64,000 bases of DNA from Ktedonobacteria bacterium brp13 (GCA_015099395.1 AP024096.1:7109485-7173484), one strand, 5' to 3'. Counted from the stretch's first letter, positions 24,163 through 34,425 are shown. Translations and numbers: made by a program. The notes: generated by a model not told the origin, from the letters alone.

Positions 24163-26001
24163 TTGAAGTCATTATTTCGTTGGCGTGTATTAATTCTGGG
24201 TGCTCTGGCCCTGGTTGGTTTGTTGTTACGTTTGTATGGCCTGAATTGGGATGCAGGTAATAATTTTCATCCTGATGAGCGACAAATTATGTTCGTGGTC
24301 ACTGCACTTGCCTGGCCTAAGAGTTGGGCTCAGTTCTTAGATCCTGTGCATTCCCCGTTAAATCCGCACTTTTTCGCTTACGGTTCATTCCCCATCTATC
24401 TTATAGCTTTGATCGGCCACCTGTGTGGACTCCATCTGCACGACTCTACTGTTCTGCCAGCGCTTACGCTTGTAGGGCGTGCTGTCTCGGCTCTTTTTGA
24501 TAGCGGGACAATTGTGCTGACAGGTTGTCTGGCTCTGGTGCTGGCTCGACGCACAAAGTCGCTGGCTCGGTGGGCCTGGATGGTGGCATATCTCGCGGCA
24601 ATCCTGCTGGTCTTTACTCCCTTAGATATTCAGCTAGCGCATTTCTATACAGTGGATACATTGCTGGTCTTTTTTGTGGTGCTTACGCTACTCGCCTGTG
24701 TGAAATATATCGATAGCGAACATGCAGTCTGGTGGCTTATACTGGCGGGTATCGCCTATGGTCTGGCGCTGGCAACAAAGTTTAGTGCGGCACCACTGGC
24801 TGTCCCTGTCCTGGTTGCGTGCTATCTGCGCTGGCGGCAACATCATGACTTATGGGATGTAAGTACAGCCCTCTTGCTCGCCGCAATGTTGACGCTGATA
24901 GTCTTTGCGATTACCCAACCGTATGCGCTGCTGGATATGTCGAACTATGTACAGCAGGTCTCTGAACAAGGTGCATTGGCACGTGGCAGTCTGGATTTGC
25001 CGTATGTGCGCCAGTTTGTGGGAACTACCCCTTTCGTGTACGAGGCACAGAATATGGTGCTCTGGGGGATGGGGGTCACACTGGGTTGTACTGCGCTGGC
25101 TGCTCTGCTCTGGTTCCTGGTACGCATTGTGCGTAGTGTCATACTCACGAAACATATAAGAGGATTAGAGTCCTGGGGACCCTGGTTAGTAGTGCTTTCA
25201 TGGATACTTGTCTATGGCGCGATCACCGGTAGCTTCTTTGTCAAATTTATGCGTTATATGTTGCCTCTCTATCCACCGCTGATTATCCTTGGAGCCGCTG
25301 CTCTGGTGACCTGTATGCAACATCTGCGCCGGACTGATTTTGCCAGTGTACGTTATCTGACACGGATCGATTGGGTCGCTCCTATACTGCGTGCTGCATT
25401 GCTGATCGTTGTTATCGGAGGGACAATCTTTCAAGGATTGGCGCTGCTCAATGTTTATAGCCAACCAAATACGCGTATTCAGGCGTCACGTTGGATCTAT
25501 CAAAACGTCCCGGCCGGCAGTGTTCTGACCTATGAGCAGTGGGATGATGCGCTTCCGTATCCTATCGGTCAACACAATCCTTCTGAGTATGTGCAGGCCA
25601 CATATACTGATGCCAATGGGCAGCCCACGACAGGAATGGACCTGTATGATCCTGACACGCTCAGGAAGGCTCAGCAGTTGTCCCAGCTGTTAAGTACTGC
25701 CGATGTAATTGCCATGCCCACTGATCGGCTTGATAAGTCTATTCCGCGCTCTCCTCAGCGCTATCCTATGACGTTGCGTTATTATCAACTGCTCTATAGT
25801 GGTCAGCTTGGTTTTCGGCTTGCGGCCCAGTTTGAGGTTCATCCAAACCTACTGGGGATTACACTTGATGATAGTAACGCCGATGAGAGCTATTCAGTCT
25901 TTGATCATCCGCATGCACGTATCTTTGTGCGCGATCACCACTATAGTGCACAAGAGTTAGACCAGATGTTGATTCAGGGATTACACCTGCCACCTGACTG
26001 A
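24163..26001 (+). CDS. GT39/ArnT-like membrane glycosyltransferase
   Basis: Probable GT-C-fold enzyme that moves a sugar from a polyprenyl-phosphate donor to a protein or lipid on the outer face. 612 residues, about 11 membrane spans. The first outer loop has WDAGNNFHPDERQ, with the acidic HPDE that corresponds to the catalytic Asp of PMT/ArnT enzymes. The soluble C-terminal ~180 residues carry SRWIYQNVPAGSVLTYEQWDD, seen in related Chloroflexota proteins. The start is TTG with AGGAAGAGG. First gene of a plus-strand run of four membrane proteins ending at 34382. Confidence 0.85.
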   Translation: MKSLFRWRVLILGALALVGLLLRLYGLNWDAGNNFHPDERQIMFVVTALAWPKSWAQFLDPVHSPLNPHFFAYGSFPIYLIALIGHLCGLHLHDSTVLPALTLVGRAVSALFDSGTIVLTGCLALVLARRTKSLARWAWMVAYLAAILLVFTPLDIQLAHFYTVDTLLVFFVVLTLLACVKYIDSEHAVWWLILAGIAYGLALATKFSAAPLAVPVLVACYLRWRQHHDLWDVSTALLLAAMLTLIVFAITQPYALLDMSNYVQQVSEQGALARGSLDLPYVRQFVGTTPFVYEAQNMVLWGMGVTLGCTALAALLWFLVRIVRSVILTKHIRGLESWGPWLVVLSWILVYGAITGSFFVKFMRYMLPLYPPLIILGAAALVTCMQHLRRTDFASVRYLTRIDWVAPILRAALLIVVIGGTIFQGLALLNVYSQPNTRIQASRWIYQNVPAGSVLTYEQWDDALPYPIGQHNPSEYVQATYTDANGQPTTGMDLYDPDTLRKAQQLSQLLSTADVIAMPTDRLDKSIPRSPQRYPMTLRYYQLLYSGQLGFRLAAQFEVHPNLLGITLDDSNADESYSVFDHPHARIFVRDHHYSAQELDQMLIQGLHLPPD

Positions 26002-26305
26002 TACCACTTTCACTGGCAGGGAGGCCTATCACCTGAACGGTCTATCCCTCTCTGCCTTCTCCTCTCTCCTTTGCTGCCCATATTCCCTGTACAATCAGAG
26101 CTGTACTCCCCTTTATAGAATAAAAATGCGTGAATGAACGCCATATGTCTGTTTGTATCAAGGTGTATCATATACAGGAATACAGTATCCATGGACCGGT
26201 AAAGCAGCAGATCCAGTTAAAAATACTTGTCGTTGCTTGCAGTTCTAGTGTTCATGTATTCTACAGTGGTTGGTGGTGTGGTGGTTGCAACTTTAGCGAG
26301 GATCT
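26002..26305. other. Intergenic region, 304 bp
   Basis: Contains a stem (26015-26056) and then an AT-rich segment leading into the DUF2298 gene. A possible promoter is TTGCTT-18-TATTCT around 26236-26265, which is weak. Confidence 0.4.
26015..26056 (+). terminator. Possible terminator after the GT39-like gene
   Basis: GGCAGGGAGG (26015-26024) pairs with CCTCTCTGCC (26047-26056) with one G-T wobble. A pyrimidine-rich run (TTCTCCTCTC) follows instead of a clean T-run, so it may be partial. Confidence 0.5.
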
Positions 26306-29071
26306 ATGCTTGACTTATTTCTGCTATGGGGGCTGGTAGAGGTATTGGGCGTGCTCTGTTTACCTCTATCTTTCATTTTATTGCACAATCTTCCTGATCG
26401 AGGTTGGGCTTTTAGCAAGGTATTAAGTATTATCGTTGTTGCGTTCTGTATCTGGTTGCCACTGATGTGCATACCGGTATTACCATATAGCCGCTGGTTT
26501 ATTGCGACTGTTGTGCTATTGCTGGGAACTGGAGGCGGCTATGCTGTCTGGCGGATGCGTCAGGAGCTACAGGCCTTTGTGCGGCGTAATAGAGCGTATG
26601 TCATACTCGTTGAGATTGTGTTTACTGGCATGATGGTACTACTCGGCTTCCTGCGTACATTCGATCCCAATATTCAGGGCTTTGAGATGTATATGGATGA
26701 GGGTTTTGTCTCCGCTATTATGCGCAGTCCGCATTTCCCACCCAATGATATGTGGCTATCCGGGTATAGCATCAATTATTACTACTATGCGCACTATACG
26801 ATTGCGACATTGGCAAAACTGCTTGGTCAGTCTTCGTCGATTGCCTTCAATACAGGGATCAGTCTTTTCTTTGGCCTGACGGCGGTGAATCTGTTCGGTA
26901 CGGCCTGTAACATTGTGGCCTGGTCGCGTCGCTATCGTCAGTCTGCTTTGATACTGTGTGTTGAGCGCTCTGAATTGCTGGTCAGTACGCCATTTGGTGG
27001 CATCTCTGTGTTGATGGGCTTGATCCTGGGTAATCTAGCCGCGACCCAGCAGTGGTGGCAGGAGCATGGGAATGCTGGCTATCGTTTTAATTGGTTTACT
27101 CCCTCGCGTGTGATCGATAATACGATCAATGAGTTCCCGGCCTTTAGCTTCTTGCTCTCGTGCTTTCATGCACATGTGTTGACCATGGCCTTTACGATTC
27201 TGTGTATCGCTCTCGCCTTTAACTGGCTCCTAGCGGACGATGTACAGGGTCTGGCGCTCTTTGGCAAAGGGTGGCGGTTGTCGTTGAATCTTGGACTGAC
27301 GGCAATCATCCTGGGTGGACTCTTCACAATGAATGGCTGGGACTATCCGACATATATAAGTCTGACACTGGTCTGCATCATTGTGCAACAGGGTTTTGCC
27401 TGCAAGAAGGCTCATCACTCGCTATTCCACTGGTCGCTGCCTTGCAATATCGCGTTGGTCTCACTGTGTGTGATCGCTTTATCTTATGTCTTTTACCTGC
27501 CATTCTACCTGCACTTTATTTCACCCTCGCAAGGTATCGGTCTTGCTGATGCATCACTCCGTTCACCATTGAGCGGTGAATTGTTGATCTATGGCCTCTT
27601 TGCCTTTGTCTTCCTTTCGCTGCTACTGGGTAGTGCGCTCAAACGTCCACTGCGTGTAGTGACACTGAAGCGTATGAGTCTTGCTGTAGACACAGATACT
27701 CTCTCTACAGCGACTGATGTTGAAACGGTACCAGCGTCTGCCACTGCAATTTTCAGTGCCTGCGGAAGGAATACCAGTGCTACGAATCTTTCAAGGTCGA
27801 CAAGCTATACAGGTGGGAGTGCGCAGATTGCTAAACAACGTTTGAATATGTCGCTAGCTCCTGTGGCCCGGCGCACGCTGGTTGCAGTTACACCACGCGA
27901 AGGTGTCCCTGAGCCAGCTGCTTCGATTAAGCAAGCTGATGTGCGTATGCAGGAGGAAGCGTCTGTTGTCGCAGATGCGGTGTCTGCGGAGAAGAAGAGT
28001 CCAGAAGTTGAGACGAGTTCCTTTAAGCATGCTCTTAAATATACTCTGGCCTCTCCTGTATGGCAGAGCTGGATACTACGTGCGGTACTGATAGGCGTTG
28101 TGGCCTTTTTGTTGTTGGGACTAATCTTGTTGTGGCTTATTCCTGATGACGCTACACTCATCGTTTGTAGCGAGCTTGTCTTGTTGAGTGTGGTGCTGCT
28201 CTTCTATCATGTCCAGGATCGAGCACATGCGTTTACGCTCTTATGTGGGGCCGCTGCGTTTACGATTATTGCTGGCTGTGAGGTCTTCTACCTGAAGGAT
28301 ATCTTCGCCGGTGGAGGGAGTGAGCGCATGAATACGATCTTTAAGTTCTATTTCCAGGCGTGGGCGCTGCTCTCAATCGGCTCGGCGGCTGGCCTCTATT
28401 ATATCTGGAACTGCTTCTGGCCTGTACGCTCTCAGGCGATCGCGTGGCGCTGGCTACAACGAGGTGCAGTGACGTTCTGGGCTGCGCTCCTGCTATTACT
28501 GATCGCTGCTGAGATGGTCTATCCGATCGTTGCACCATATGCTCGCCTGGCACAGACCGATGCTCTGCATACATTGCCGTACCTTTCTACGAACTTCGAT
28601 CTGGATGGCCTGACCTATATGGCAACCTGTGCTCCGCCCAATTGTGACTTTGCGACGGAGGGTGACTACAATGCGATTCGCTGGCTGAATGCGCATGTGG
28701 CGGGTGATCCTGTGATCGTCGAGGCTCTGGGTGATGATTATCGCTACAATGGACGTGTCTCTACTTTTACTGGTCTGCCGACTCCTATGGGTTGGGTCGG
28801 CCACGAGGCGCAATGGCGGGTAAACTGGCTCAACGCACCTGACACGAAGCATCAGTTTCTGTTTAATCAGCGCTCAAGCGATGTTGAGCAGATCTACACG
28901 AGCACTTCGCAGCTTACTGTCATTGCACTTATGAGGCGCTACAATGCCCGGTATTTGTATGTGGGGCCTTACGAGTACAAGAAATATGGAGATGCGCAGT
29001 TGGATCGTTATAGTGCTTTTATGCAATCGGTATATAGCAACGATGGTGTCACAATTTATAGGGTAAAATAA
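26306..29071 (+). CDS. Chlor_Arch_YYY / DUF2298 membrane protein
   Basis: Large integral membrane protein, 921 residues, about 14 spans, of the family recalled as TIGR03662 (Chlor_Arch_YYY, DUF2298), known from Chloroflexota and Archaea with no assigned function. Family signs: MYMDEGFVSAIMRS with an acidic pair after the second or third span, SINYYYYAHYTIATL (the tyrosine run that names the family), GWDYPTY and the late ERMNTIFKFYFQAW. A Ser/Ala/Thr-rich soluble insert of about 140 residues (about 450-590) interrupts the membrane part. By analogy with GT-C enzymes the acidic pair may bind a lipid-phosphate sugar, but that is inference. The stop codon directly touches the next start. Confidence 0.85.
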   Translation: MLDLFLLWGLVEVLGVLCLPLSFILLHNLPDRGWAFSKVLSIIVVAFCIWLPLMCIPVLPYSRWFIATVVLLLGTGGGYAVWRMRQELQAFVRRNRAYVILVEIVFTGMMVLLGFLRTFDPNIQGFEMYMDEGFVSAIMRSPHFPPNDMWLSGYSINYYYYAHYTIATLAKLLGQSSSIAFNTGISLFFGLTAVNLFGTACNIVAWSRRYRQSALILCVERSELLVSTPFGGISVLMGLILGNLAATQQWWQEHGNAGYRFNWFTPSRVIDNTINEFPAFSFLLSCFHAHVLTMAFTILCIALAFNWLLADDVQGLALFGKGWRLSLNLGLTAIILGGLFTMNGWDYPTYISLTLVCIIVQQGFACKKAHHSLFHWSLPCNIALVSLCVIALSYVFYLPFYLHFISPSQGIGLADASLRSPLSGELLIYGLFAFVFLSLLLGSALKRPLRVVTLKRMSLAVDTDTLSTATDVETVPASATAIFSACGRNTSATNLSRSTSYTGGSAQIAKQRLNMSLAPVARRTLVAVTPREGVPEPAASIKQADVRMQEEASVVADAVSAEKKSPEVETSSFKHALKYTLASPVWQSWILRAVLIGVVAFLLLGLILLWLIPDDATLIVCSELVLLSVVLLFYHVQDRAHAFTLLCGAAAFTIIAGCEVFYLKDIFAGGGSERMNTIFKFYFQAWALLSIGSAAGLYYIWNCFWPVRSQAIAWRWLQRGAVTFWAALLLLLIAAEMVYPIVAPYARLAQTDALHTLPYLSTNFDLDGLTYMATCAPPNCDFATEGDYNAIRWLNAHVAGDPVIVEALGDDYRYNGRVSTFTGLPTPMGWVGHEAQWRVNWLNAPDTKHQFLFNQRSSDVEQIYTSTSQLTVIALMRRYNARYLYVGPYEYKKYGDAQLDRYSAFMQSVYSNDGVTIYRVK

Positions 29072-31450
29072 ATGCGAGATACAAAAGTGGAGAATGATGT
29101 GAAACGTGGGGTGGATACTCGCTCGACACGTACGACACGTATATTGAATACCCTCATCCATGCTCCTGAGCCAACTACAGTGTATATTCCACAGGAGGAG
29201 CAGAGACCGATATGGCGCGTTCGGCTTCAGCGCAATTGGCCCTTTCTTGCGGTGATGCTTCTGGCAGCCTTGCTGCGTTTTATCGGCCTCGGGGACAAGC
29301 CGTTACACCATGATGAGAGCCTGCATGTATACTTCGCATTACAGTTGATGCACAATATGGAGCAGTGGAAAGATTGTTTTGGCAGGATAACCTGTTATCA
29401 TTATGATCCTATCTTGCACGGACCTTTTCAGTTTCATGTTATCGCACTTGTCTACAAGATCAGTCAGATCTTAGGTGCTCCCGATCATGGCGTGAACACA
29501 ACGACTGTCCGTATCGCCGCCGCGTTAATGGGGACGGCTCTGGTCGGTTTCCCGTATTTGATGCGCGACTACCTGGGTAGTCGCCTGACTGCATGGTTGG
29601 CCTGTTTTCTGCTAGCAATCTCACCAGGCATGGTTTATTTCTCGCGCTTTGCGCGCGAAGATATCTACATGGCCTGTTTTACCATGTTGCTGGTCGTCTC
29701 CGCTGGACGCTATGTAAGAGATCGCAAAGGGTACTGGTTAGTGCTGGTCGGAGCGGCCTTTGCCTTATCGTATGCCACCAAGGAGGCTACCTTTCTTACT
29801 GCAGCAATCTTTGGTAGTTTTTTGGTAATCTTGATGGTTTGGGAGTCAGGTGTCAGGGTCGCCATGCCGGAGCGTTTTCAGTTGCATATCCAGTTCGGCA
29901 AGCAAGCAGGGCATTATTTCCCACGGACCATGGCACCAGTGGCCTTAGCTCTATTCGGTAGCGTCTGCCTGCCACTTGCCAAATGGTTCTTTGCCTTTAT
30001 GAAGAGCCTCTCAATCACTATCACAAGTAATCCCAGTACCGCCGATACGTATGTGCGCGATTTAAAGGATCAGACGCAGTCCGCGTTACCATGGCTGGCT
30101 GTCTCCGTAATGCTGTGTGTAATTGTACTGACTGTACGTGATGTGCTTGCAGCAAAACACCCTGATAGACAGCGTGCGCCCATCTATACCCCTGCTTCGC
30201 GCGTTGATGCTGAGCAGCAGCCTGTACTGTCTACCATTCTCACCTCCTCGTGGGTACATTGGTTTGCCGCTCTGGCTGTTAGTTCATTTCTTTTTATCTT
30301 GCTTTTCTCGGTCCTCTTTACGAACCTGCACCATGGAATTGGAGATGGTATCTGGCAAGGTATCTACTACTGGTTGGAGCAGCAGAATGTTGCGCGTGGT
30401 GGACAGCCCTGGTACTACTATCTCTTGCTGATCCCTCTCTACGAGCAGATTGGACTGGTCTTGGGTATTGTTGGGTTACTACGCTCTCTGCGTCAACCTA
30501 CGCGCTTCCGCCTCTTCCTGATCTATTGGATGCTGGGAAATCTGACACTTTATAGCTGGGCCGGAGAGAAGATGCCCTGGCTCATGATCCATATTACTAT
30601 GCCAATGCTGCTGCTGGCAGCGATTGGGCTGGAGCCACTGGTACTGCGTTGTGGCGGATTCTTCCAGCAGTCAGTAATAGCACAGAATGGGCAGAAGTCA
30701 GCCAGACGGAAGCGAAATCGGGTACAATCAGCAAAGAGTGCACGTGCGAATGCACGTTCAAAAGTGATGATGGTCGTGGCTGTGGTCGCGACTATATTCT
30801 TACTGGCAGTCACTCTACAAAACATGTTTCAGGTCACGTTCGTACATTATGCAGATGGACCATATGAGATGATGATCTATGTGCAAACGACCAACGATGT
30901 GAAAACCATCATGAACAAGATTGATACGCTAGACCAGCAGAAGCATGATGGTCGGCACACATTATCGATTGGTGTGATGTCAGATGCTGACTGGCCGTTT
31001 TATTGGTACTTGCGCGATTATACCGATGTCTGTTATGGTTTCCCTATAGGTTGTGCCAATGCGAACCCTGAGGTGATCATTGGAGCGGGCAATGATATCA
31101 TAAAGACGCAAAAACAATATTCAGCTGCTATAACAGGTAATAGCAAGGGTGTTTATGCCTTCCAGCGCTATCATCTGCGAAGTTGGTGGGATGAGGGCTA
31201 TAAGCCGCCAGTTTGTGTGCCTTCAGAGAATGATTACTGTCAGGGTCAACCAAAGTGGGGTGGTATTGGACCGTGGTTATGGCTCAGTTATGGTGATAAT
31301 CCCCCGGCGCAGGCGCAATTTGATCCTTTCCTGGCAGCCAGAAATGTCTGGAACTGGTGGTGGTTGCGTACTCCGATAGGGAGTACAGGTGGCTCGACCG
31401 ATGTGGGATTAATGATTCGTAGTGACCTTAGTGGCCTTGTAAAGCCATAA
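29072..31450 (+). CDS. TIGR03663-type membrane protein, copy 1
   Basis: 792 residues, about 11 spans, of the family recalled as TIGR03663, which resembles the PMT (GT39) N-terminus and usually co-occurs with DUF2298 proteins. The hallmark residues are here: HHDESLHVYF (DE pair), DPILHGPFQFH (HGP) and FSRFAREDIYMACF (Arg). The N-terminal ~50 residues are basic, and a basic linker (RRKRNRVQSAKSARANARSK) lies near 545. The C-terminal ~240 residues form a soluble outer domain with paired Cys (CYGFPIGC and CVPSENDYC). The ATG abuts the upstream stop (TAAATG) and an AGGG lies 8 nt ahead, so the pair is translationally coupled. Confidence 0.85.
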   Translation: MRDTKVENDVKRGVDTRSTRTTRILNTLIHAPEPTTVYIPQEEQRPIWRVRLQRNWPFLAVMLLAALLRFIGLGDKPLHHDESLHVYFALQLMHNMEQWKDCFGRITCYHYDPILHGPFQFHVIALVYKISQILGAPDHGVNTTTVRIAAALMGTALVGFPYLMRDYLGSRLTAWLACFLLAISPGMVYFSRFAREDIYMACFTMLLVVSAGRYVRDRKGYWLVLVGAAFALSYATKEATFLTAAIFGSFLVILMVWESGVRVAMPERFQLHIQFGKQAGHYFPRTMAPVALALFGSVCLPLAKWFFAFMKSLSITITSNPSTADTYVRDLKDQTQSALPWLAVSVMLCVIVLTVRDVLAAKHPDRQRAPIYTPASRVDAEQQPVLSTILTSSWVHWFAALAVSSFLFILLFSVLFTNLHHGIGDGIWQGIYYWLEQQNVARGGQPWYYYLLLIPLYEQIGLVLGIVGLLRSLRQPTRFRLFLIYWMLGNLTLYSWAGEKMPWLMIHITMPMLLLAAIGLEPLVLRCGGFFQQSVIAQNGQKSARRKRNRVQSAKSARANARSKVMMVVAVVATIFLLAVTLQNMFQVTFVHYADGPYEMMIYVQTTNDVKTIMNKIDTLDQQKHDGRHTLSIGVMSDADWPFYWYLRDYTDVCYGFPIGCANANPEVIIGAGNDIIKTQKQYSAAITGNSKGVYAFQRYHLRSWWDEGYKPPVCVPSENDYCQGQPKWGGIGPWLWLSYGDNPPAQAQFDPFLAARNVWNWWWLRTPIGSTGGSTDVGLMIRSDLSGLVKP

Positions 31451-31580
31451 GCCGATGCAGAGAGTATTTGCTCTCTTGTTCTACTCTCGGCGAGGTCACT
31501 AGCGATGCGCAATGGAAGCGATCTCGACGCCATCTTGCGTTCAGATGCGCCGGGTGACTTTGCATGAGGAGAATAGAATT

Positions 31581-34382
31581 TTGAAAAAATTCGAGAACGA
31601 ACCGAAGGAAGAGCAACGCGCTCCTATTGGTCTGGACTCGTCGAGTACCGAAATCGTATCCAGTAGTGGGGACAGCATTGATAGCACTGTCTCCACTACT
31701 GAGGCTGTTCCGGCGAATGCCGAAGAGCCTGTACTGACGGATGCAGGGATTGCGCAAGACAGTACACGTGAACTGGAGACCCCAGTGGCTCCTGATCAAG
31801 ATGGCGAAACTTCAGAGGATGATGGCCCCGCTGAAGAGAGCTCAGAGAATGATGATCTTGCCGAAAATTCCTCTATTGTTCCAGAAGAGCAAGCTATAGA
31901 TCGAGAAGACGAAATCTTTAACGACGTAGAGATAGAAGAGGATGAAGATGCGACAGCCGTCCGCGGTTGGCGTTCGTTTACACGAGCGCAGATCTGGACG
32001 GCTGTCGCGTTCGGGGCGGTCATTCTGCTGGGGGTTGTGCTACGCTTCTGGAATCTGGGGATAAAACCTCTGCACCATGATGAGAGTCTACATGCGTATT
32101 TTGCGATGGTATTGCTGCATAATAACGTCGATAATTGGAGCACCTGCTTCGCGACCGCTGCTGCAAGTTGTTATCGTTATGATCCGCTGACCCACGGCCC
32201 ATTCCAGTTCCATATCATTGCACTTGTCTATCAAATCAGTCAGTGGTTGGGTGCACCTGATCACGGTATTAATACCACAACGGTACGTATCGCTGCCGCC
32301 ACCTTTGGATCTGCGATCGTAGCGTTGCCATTCTTCTTGCGTGATTATCTAGGAAAGATGGGAGCCTGGCTCTCCTGTTTTCTGCTAGCAATCTCGCCAG
32401 GGTTGGTCTACTATTCACGCTTCGCACGCGAAGATATTTATATGGCCTGCTTTACGCTGCTGACAGTGGTTGCTACGGCACGTTATGTGCGTGATCGTAA
32501 GCCTGGCTGGTTGATCACTGCTGCTCTGGCGTTTACGTTCTCCTACGCTACCAAAGAATCAACATTTCTGGTGATCGGTATCTTCGGTAGTTTTCTGGGC
32601 GCGCTGCTTGCCTGGGAGCTAGGGGTACGCTGGCTATTAGGTCCACGCACACCTGAACCGCTGACGTTGGCGCAAAGTGATACGGAAGAGGCGACTGAGC
32701 AGGATGCGAGCCTGCTTGCTGCCTCTACTGCAGCAGAGCATGTTGCCGCTAAGAAGACTAAACGTCGCTTCTGGCCTCGTACAGCCGCTCCATGGGTGGT
32801 CCTGATCTACTTTATTGTGATTGGTGTCATTGCCAAGTGGTTCCTGGGGGTCGTAGGAAATCTGTCGCGCTATGTGACGGCAAATACGACAAATACCAAT
32901 CATGCCAATGCTGTAGTTGCGCAACTCAAGCAAGTTACACAGATGATTCTGCCCTGGCTCGGGATCTTGCTGGTTATCTTGATTGTTTATCTGCTCCTAC
33001 GTGATCAGTTTGCTACTCCGAAAGAAGGACGGCACGGTATTGCGAAACGGATAGATCCTGAGAAGCAACCCTTGCTGGACACCATCTTTACTATGCCCTG
33101 GACACACTGGTTCTTTGCAGTGGTACTGAGCTGGTTTGTGTTTATGCTTCTCTTTACGGTGCTCTTTACCAATATCGCAACTGGTATCGGTGATGGTATC
33201 TGGCAGGGTCTCTACTACTGGTTACAGCAGCAGCAGGTGGCTCGTGGTGGACAGCCCTGGTTCTACTACCTCCTGTTGATCCCGCTCTATGAGCAAATTG
33301 GTGTGGTCTTTGGGCTTGCTGGCGTCATTTATGCGCTGGTACGACCCACGCGTCTCCGTCTCTTCCTGGTCTACTGGTTTGTTGGTAATCTCGTCATCTA
33401 CACCTGGGCTGGTGAGAAGATGCCCTGGTTGATGATCCATATCACTATGCCGCTGATGATTCTGGCGGCGATCGCTTTACAACCAGCGGCCTCCTCCATC
33501 TGGTATGCAATCAAGCAGCGTTTTGTAACGACCTCTGCCGTCTCGATAGAGAAAGATGAGACTCGTGACCCGGTAACGACAGATGTTGTAGTGCCAGTGG
33601 TAACCGAGGAGATCCCAATCATCCCGAGCATGCCTCCCGTACCCGCCAGCACTGCTCCCGTAGTGGCTCCTACGCCACGCAGGCGCTCTCCTCGCCTGTC
33701 ACTGGTGGCCTCAATCTTAATCGCGGTGAGTGCTCTGCTCTTGCTCCTACCGACGTTGCAGAATATGTATCAGGTGAGCTTTGTCCATGAGGCTGATGCG
33801 CCGCATGAGATGATGATCTATGTCCAGACCTCGACGGACATCAACGTCGTTATGGACAAGATTCAGCAGGTTGATCAAAAGCTCTACCATGGTAGTCATG
33901 CGGTACCGATTGGCGTCACCAATGATACGACATGGCCTTTTGCCTGGTATCTGCGCGATTATACCAATGTCTGCTTTAATTATCCAACCGGTTGTCAGTC
34001 AACTGCGAGCACCTATCCGATTATCCTTGGTAGTGGTGATGGAGAGTTGGCGTCGATGCAACAGCAGTTTGCTCAGACGTACCAGTATCACCAGTATCAT
34101 CTACGCACGCAGTGGGATCAAGGGTATATGTTGCCTCTGTGTGTGAAGTCGGCAACGAATGCCTGTACGACCCCACAGCCCTATATCGGCGTTGGTCCAG
34201 GGCTCTGGCTGAGTTATGGTGACAATCCACCGAAGGGTGCACAATTTAACCTGCTACGCGCTGCTAGCAATATCTGGCAATGGTGGTGGGAGCGGAAGTC
34301 CTTTGGAGCGACCGATGGCTCCTATGATATGGGGCTCTTCATTAACAATCAAACCTCTAGCAACTCTGGTGTGAAGCCATAG
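31581..34382 (+). CDS. TIGR03663-type membrane protein, copy 2
   Basis: Paralogue of the preceding gene, 933 residues. It keeps HHDESLHAYF, DPLTHGPFQFH, YYSRFAREDIYMACF and the same C-terminal pattern (NVCFNYPTGC and a SYGDNPP-x-x-AQF stretch). It differs by an acidic N-terminal extension of about 120 residues (runs of Asp/Glu/Ser) ahead of the first span, and by a Thr/Ala/Lys insert in the middle. The extension and copy 1's basic N-terminus have opposite charge. I start at TTG 31581, which has GAGGAG 9 nt upstream; an ATG at 31512 lacks a site. It closes the membrane cluster and a strong terminator follows. Confidence 0.85.
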   Translation: MKKFENEPKEEQRAPIGLDSSSTEIVSSSGDSIDSTVSTTEAVPANAEEPVLTDAGIAQDSTRELETPVAPDQDGETSEDDGPAEESSENDDLAENSSIVPEEQAIDREDEIFNDVEIEEDEDATAVRGWRSFTRAQIWTAVAFGAVILLGVVLRFWNLGIKPLHHDESLHAYFAMVLLHNNVDNWSTCFATAAASCYRYDPLTHGPFQFHIIALVYQISQWLGAPDHGINTTTVRIAAATFGSAIVALPFFLRDYLGKMGAWLSCFLLAISPGLVYYSRFAREDIYMACFTLLTVVATARYVRDRKPGWLITAALAFTFSYATKESTFLVIGIFGSFLGALLAWELGVRWLLGPRTPEPLTLAQSDTEEATEQDASLLAASTAAEHVAAKKTKRRFWPRTAAPWVVLIYFIVIGVIAKWFLGVVGNLSRYVTANTTNTNHANAVVAQLKQVTQMILPWLGILLVILIVYLLLRDQFATPKEGRHGIAKRIDPEKQPLLDTIFTMPWTHWFFAVVLSWFVFMLLFTVLFTNIATGIGDGIWQGLYYWLQQQQVARGGQPWFYYLLLIPLYEQIGVVFGLAGVIYALVRPTRLRLFLVYWFVGNLVIYTWAGEKMPWLMIHITMPLMILAAIALQPAASSIWYAIKQRFVTTSAVSIEKDETRDPVTTDVVVPVVTEEIPIIPSMPPVPASTAPVVAPTPRRRSPRLSLVASILIAVSALLLLLPTLQNMYQVSFVHEADAPHEMMIYVQTSTDINVVMDKIQQVDQKLYHGSHAVPIGVTNDTTWPFAWYLRDYTNVCFNYPTGCQSTASTYPIILGSGDGELASMQQQFAQTYQYHQYHLRTQWDQGYMLPLCVKSATNACTTPQPYIGVGPGLWLSYGDNPPKGAQFNLLRAASNIWQWWWERKSFGATDGSYDMGLFINNQTSSNSGVKP

Positions 34383-34425
34383 TCTGGAGTCCCTGGTTCA
34401 GGGTAGTCATTTACTTCTATACGTA

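Noticed and set aside
31512..31580. ATG start for TIGR03663 copy 2
   Set aside because: No ribosome site; the TTG at 31581 has GAGGAG at correct spacing.
29072..34382. TIGR03663 copies as a single gene broken by a frameshift
   Set aside because: Each copy is complete from N- to C-terminus, with its own start site.
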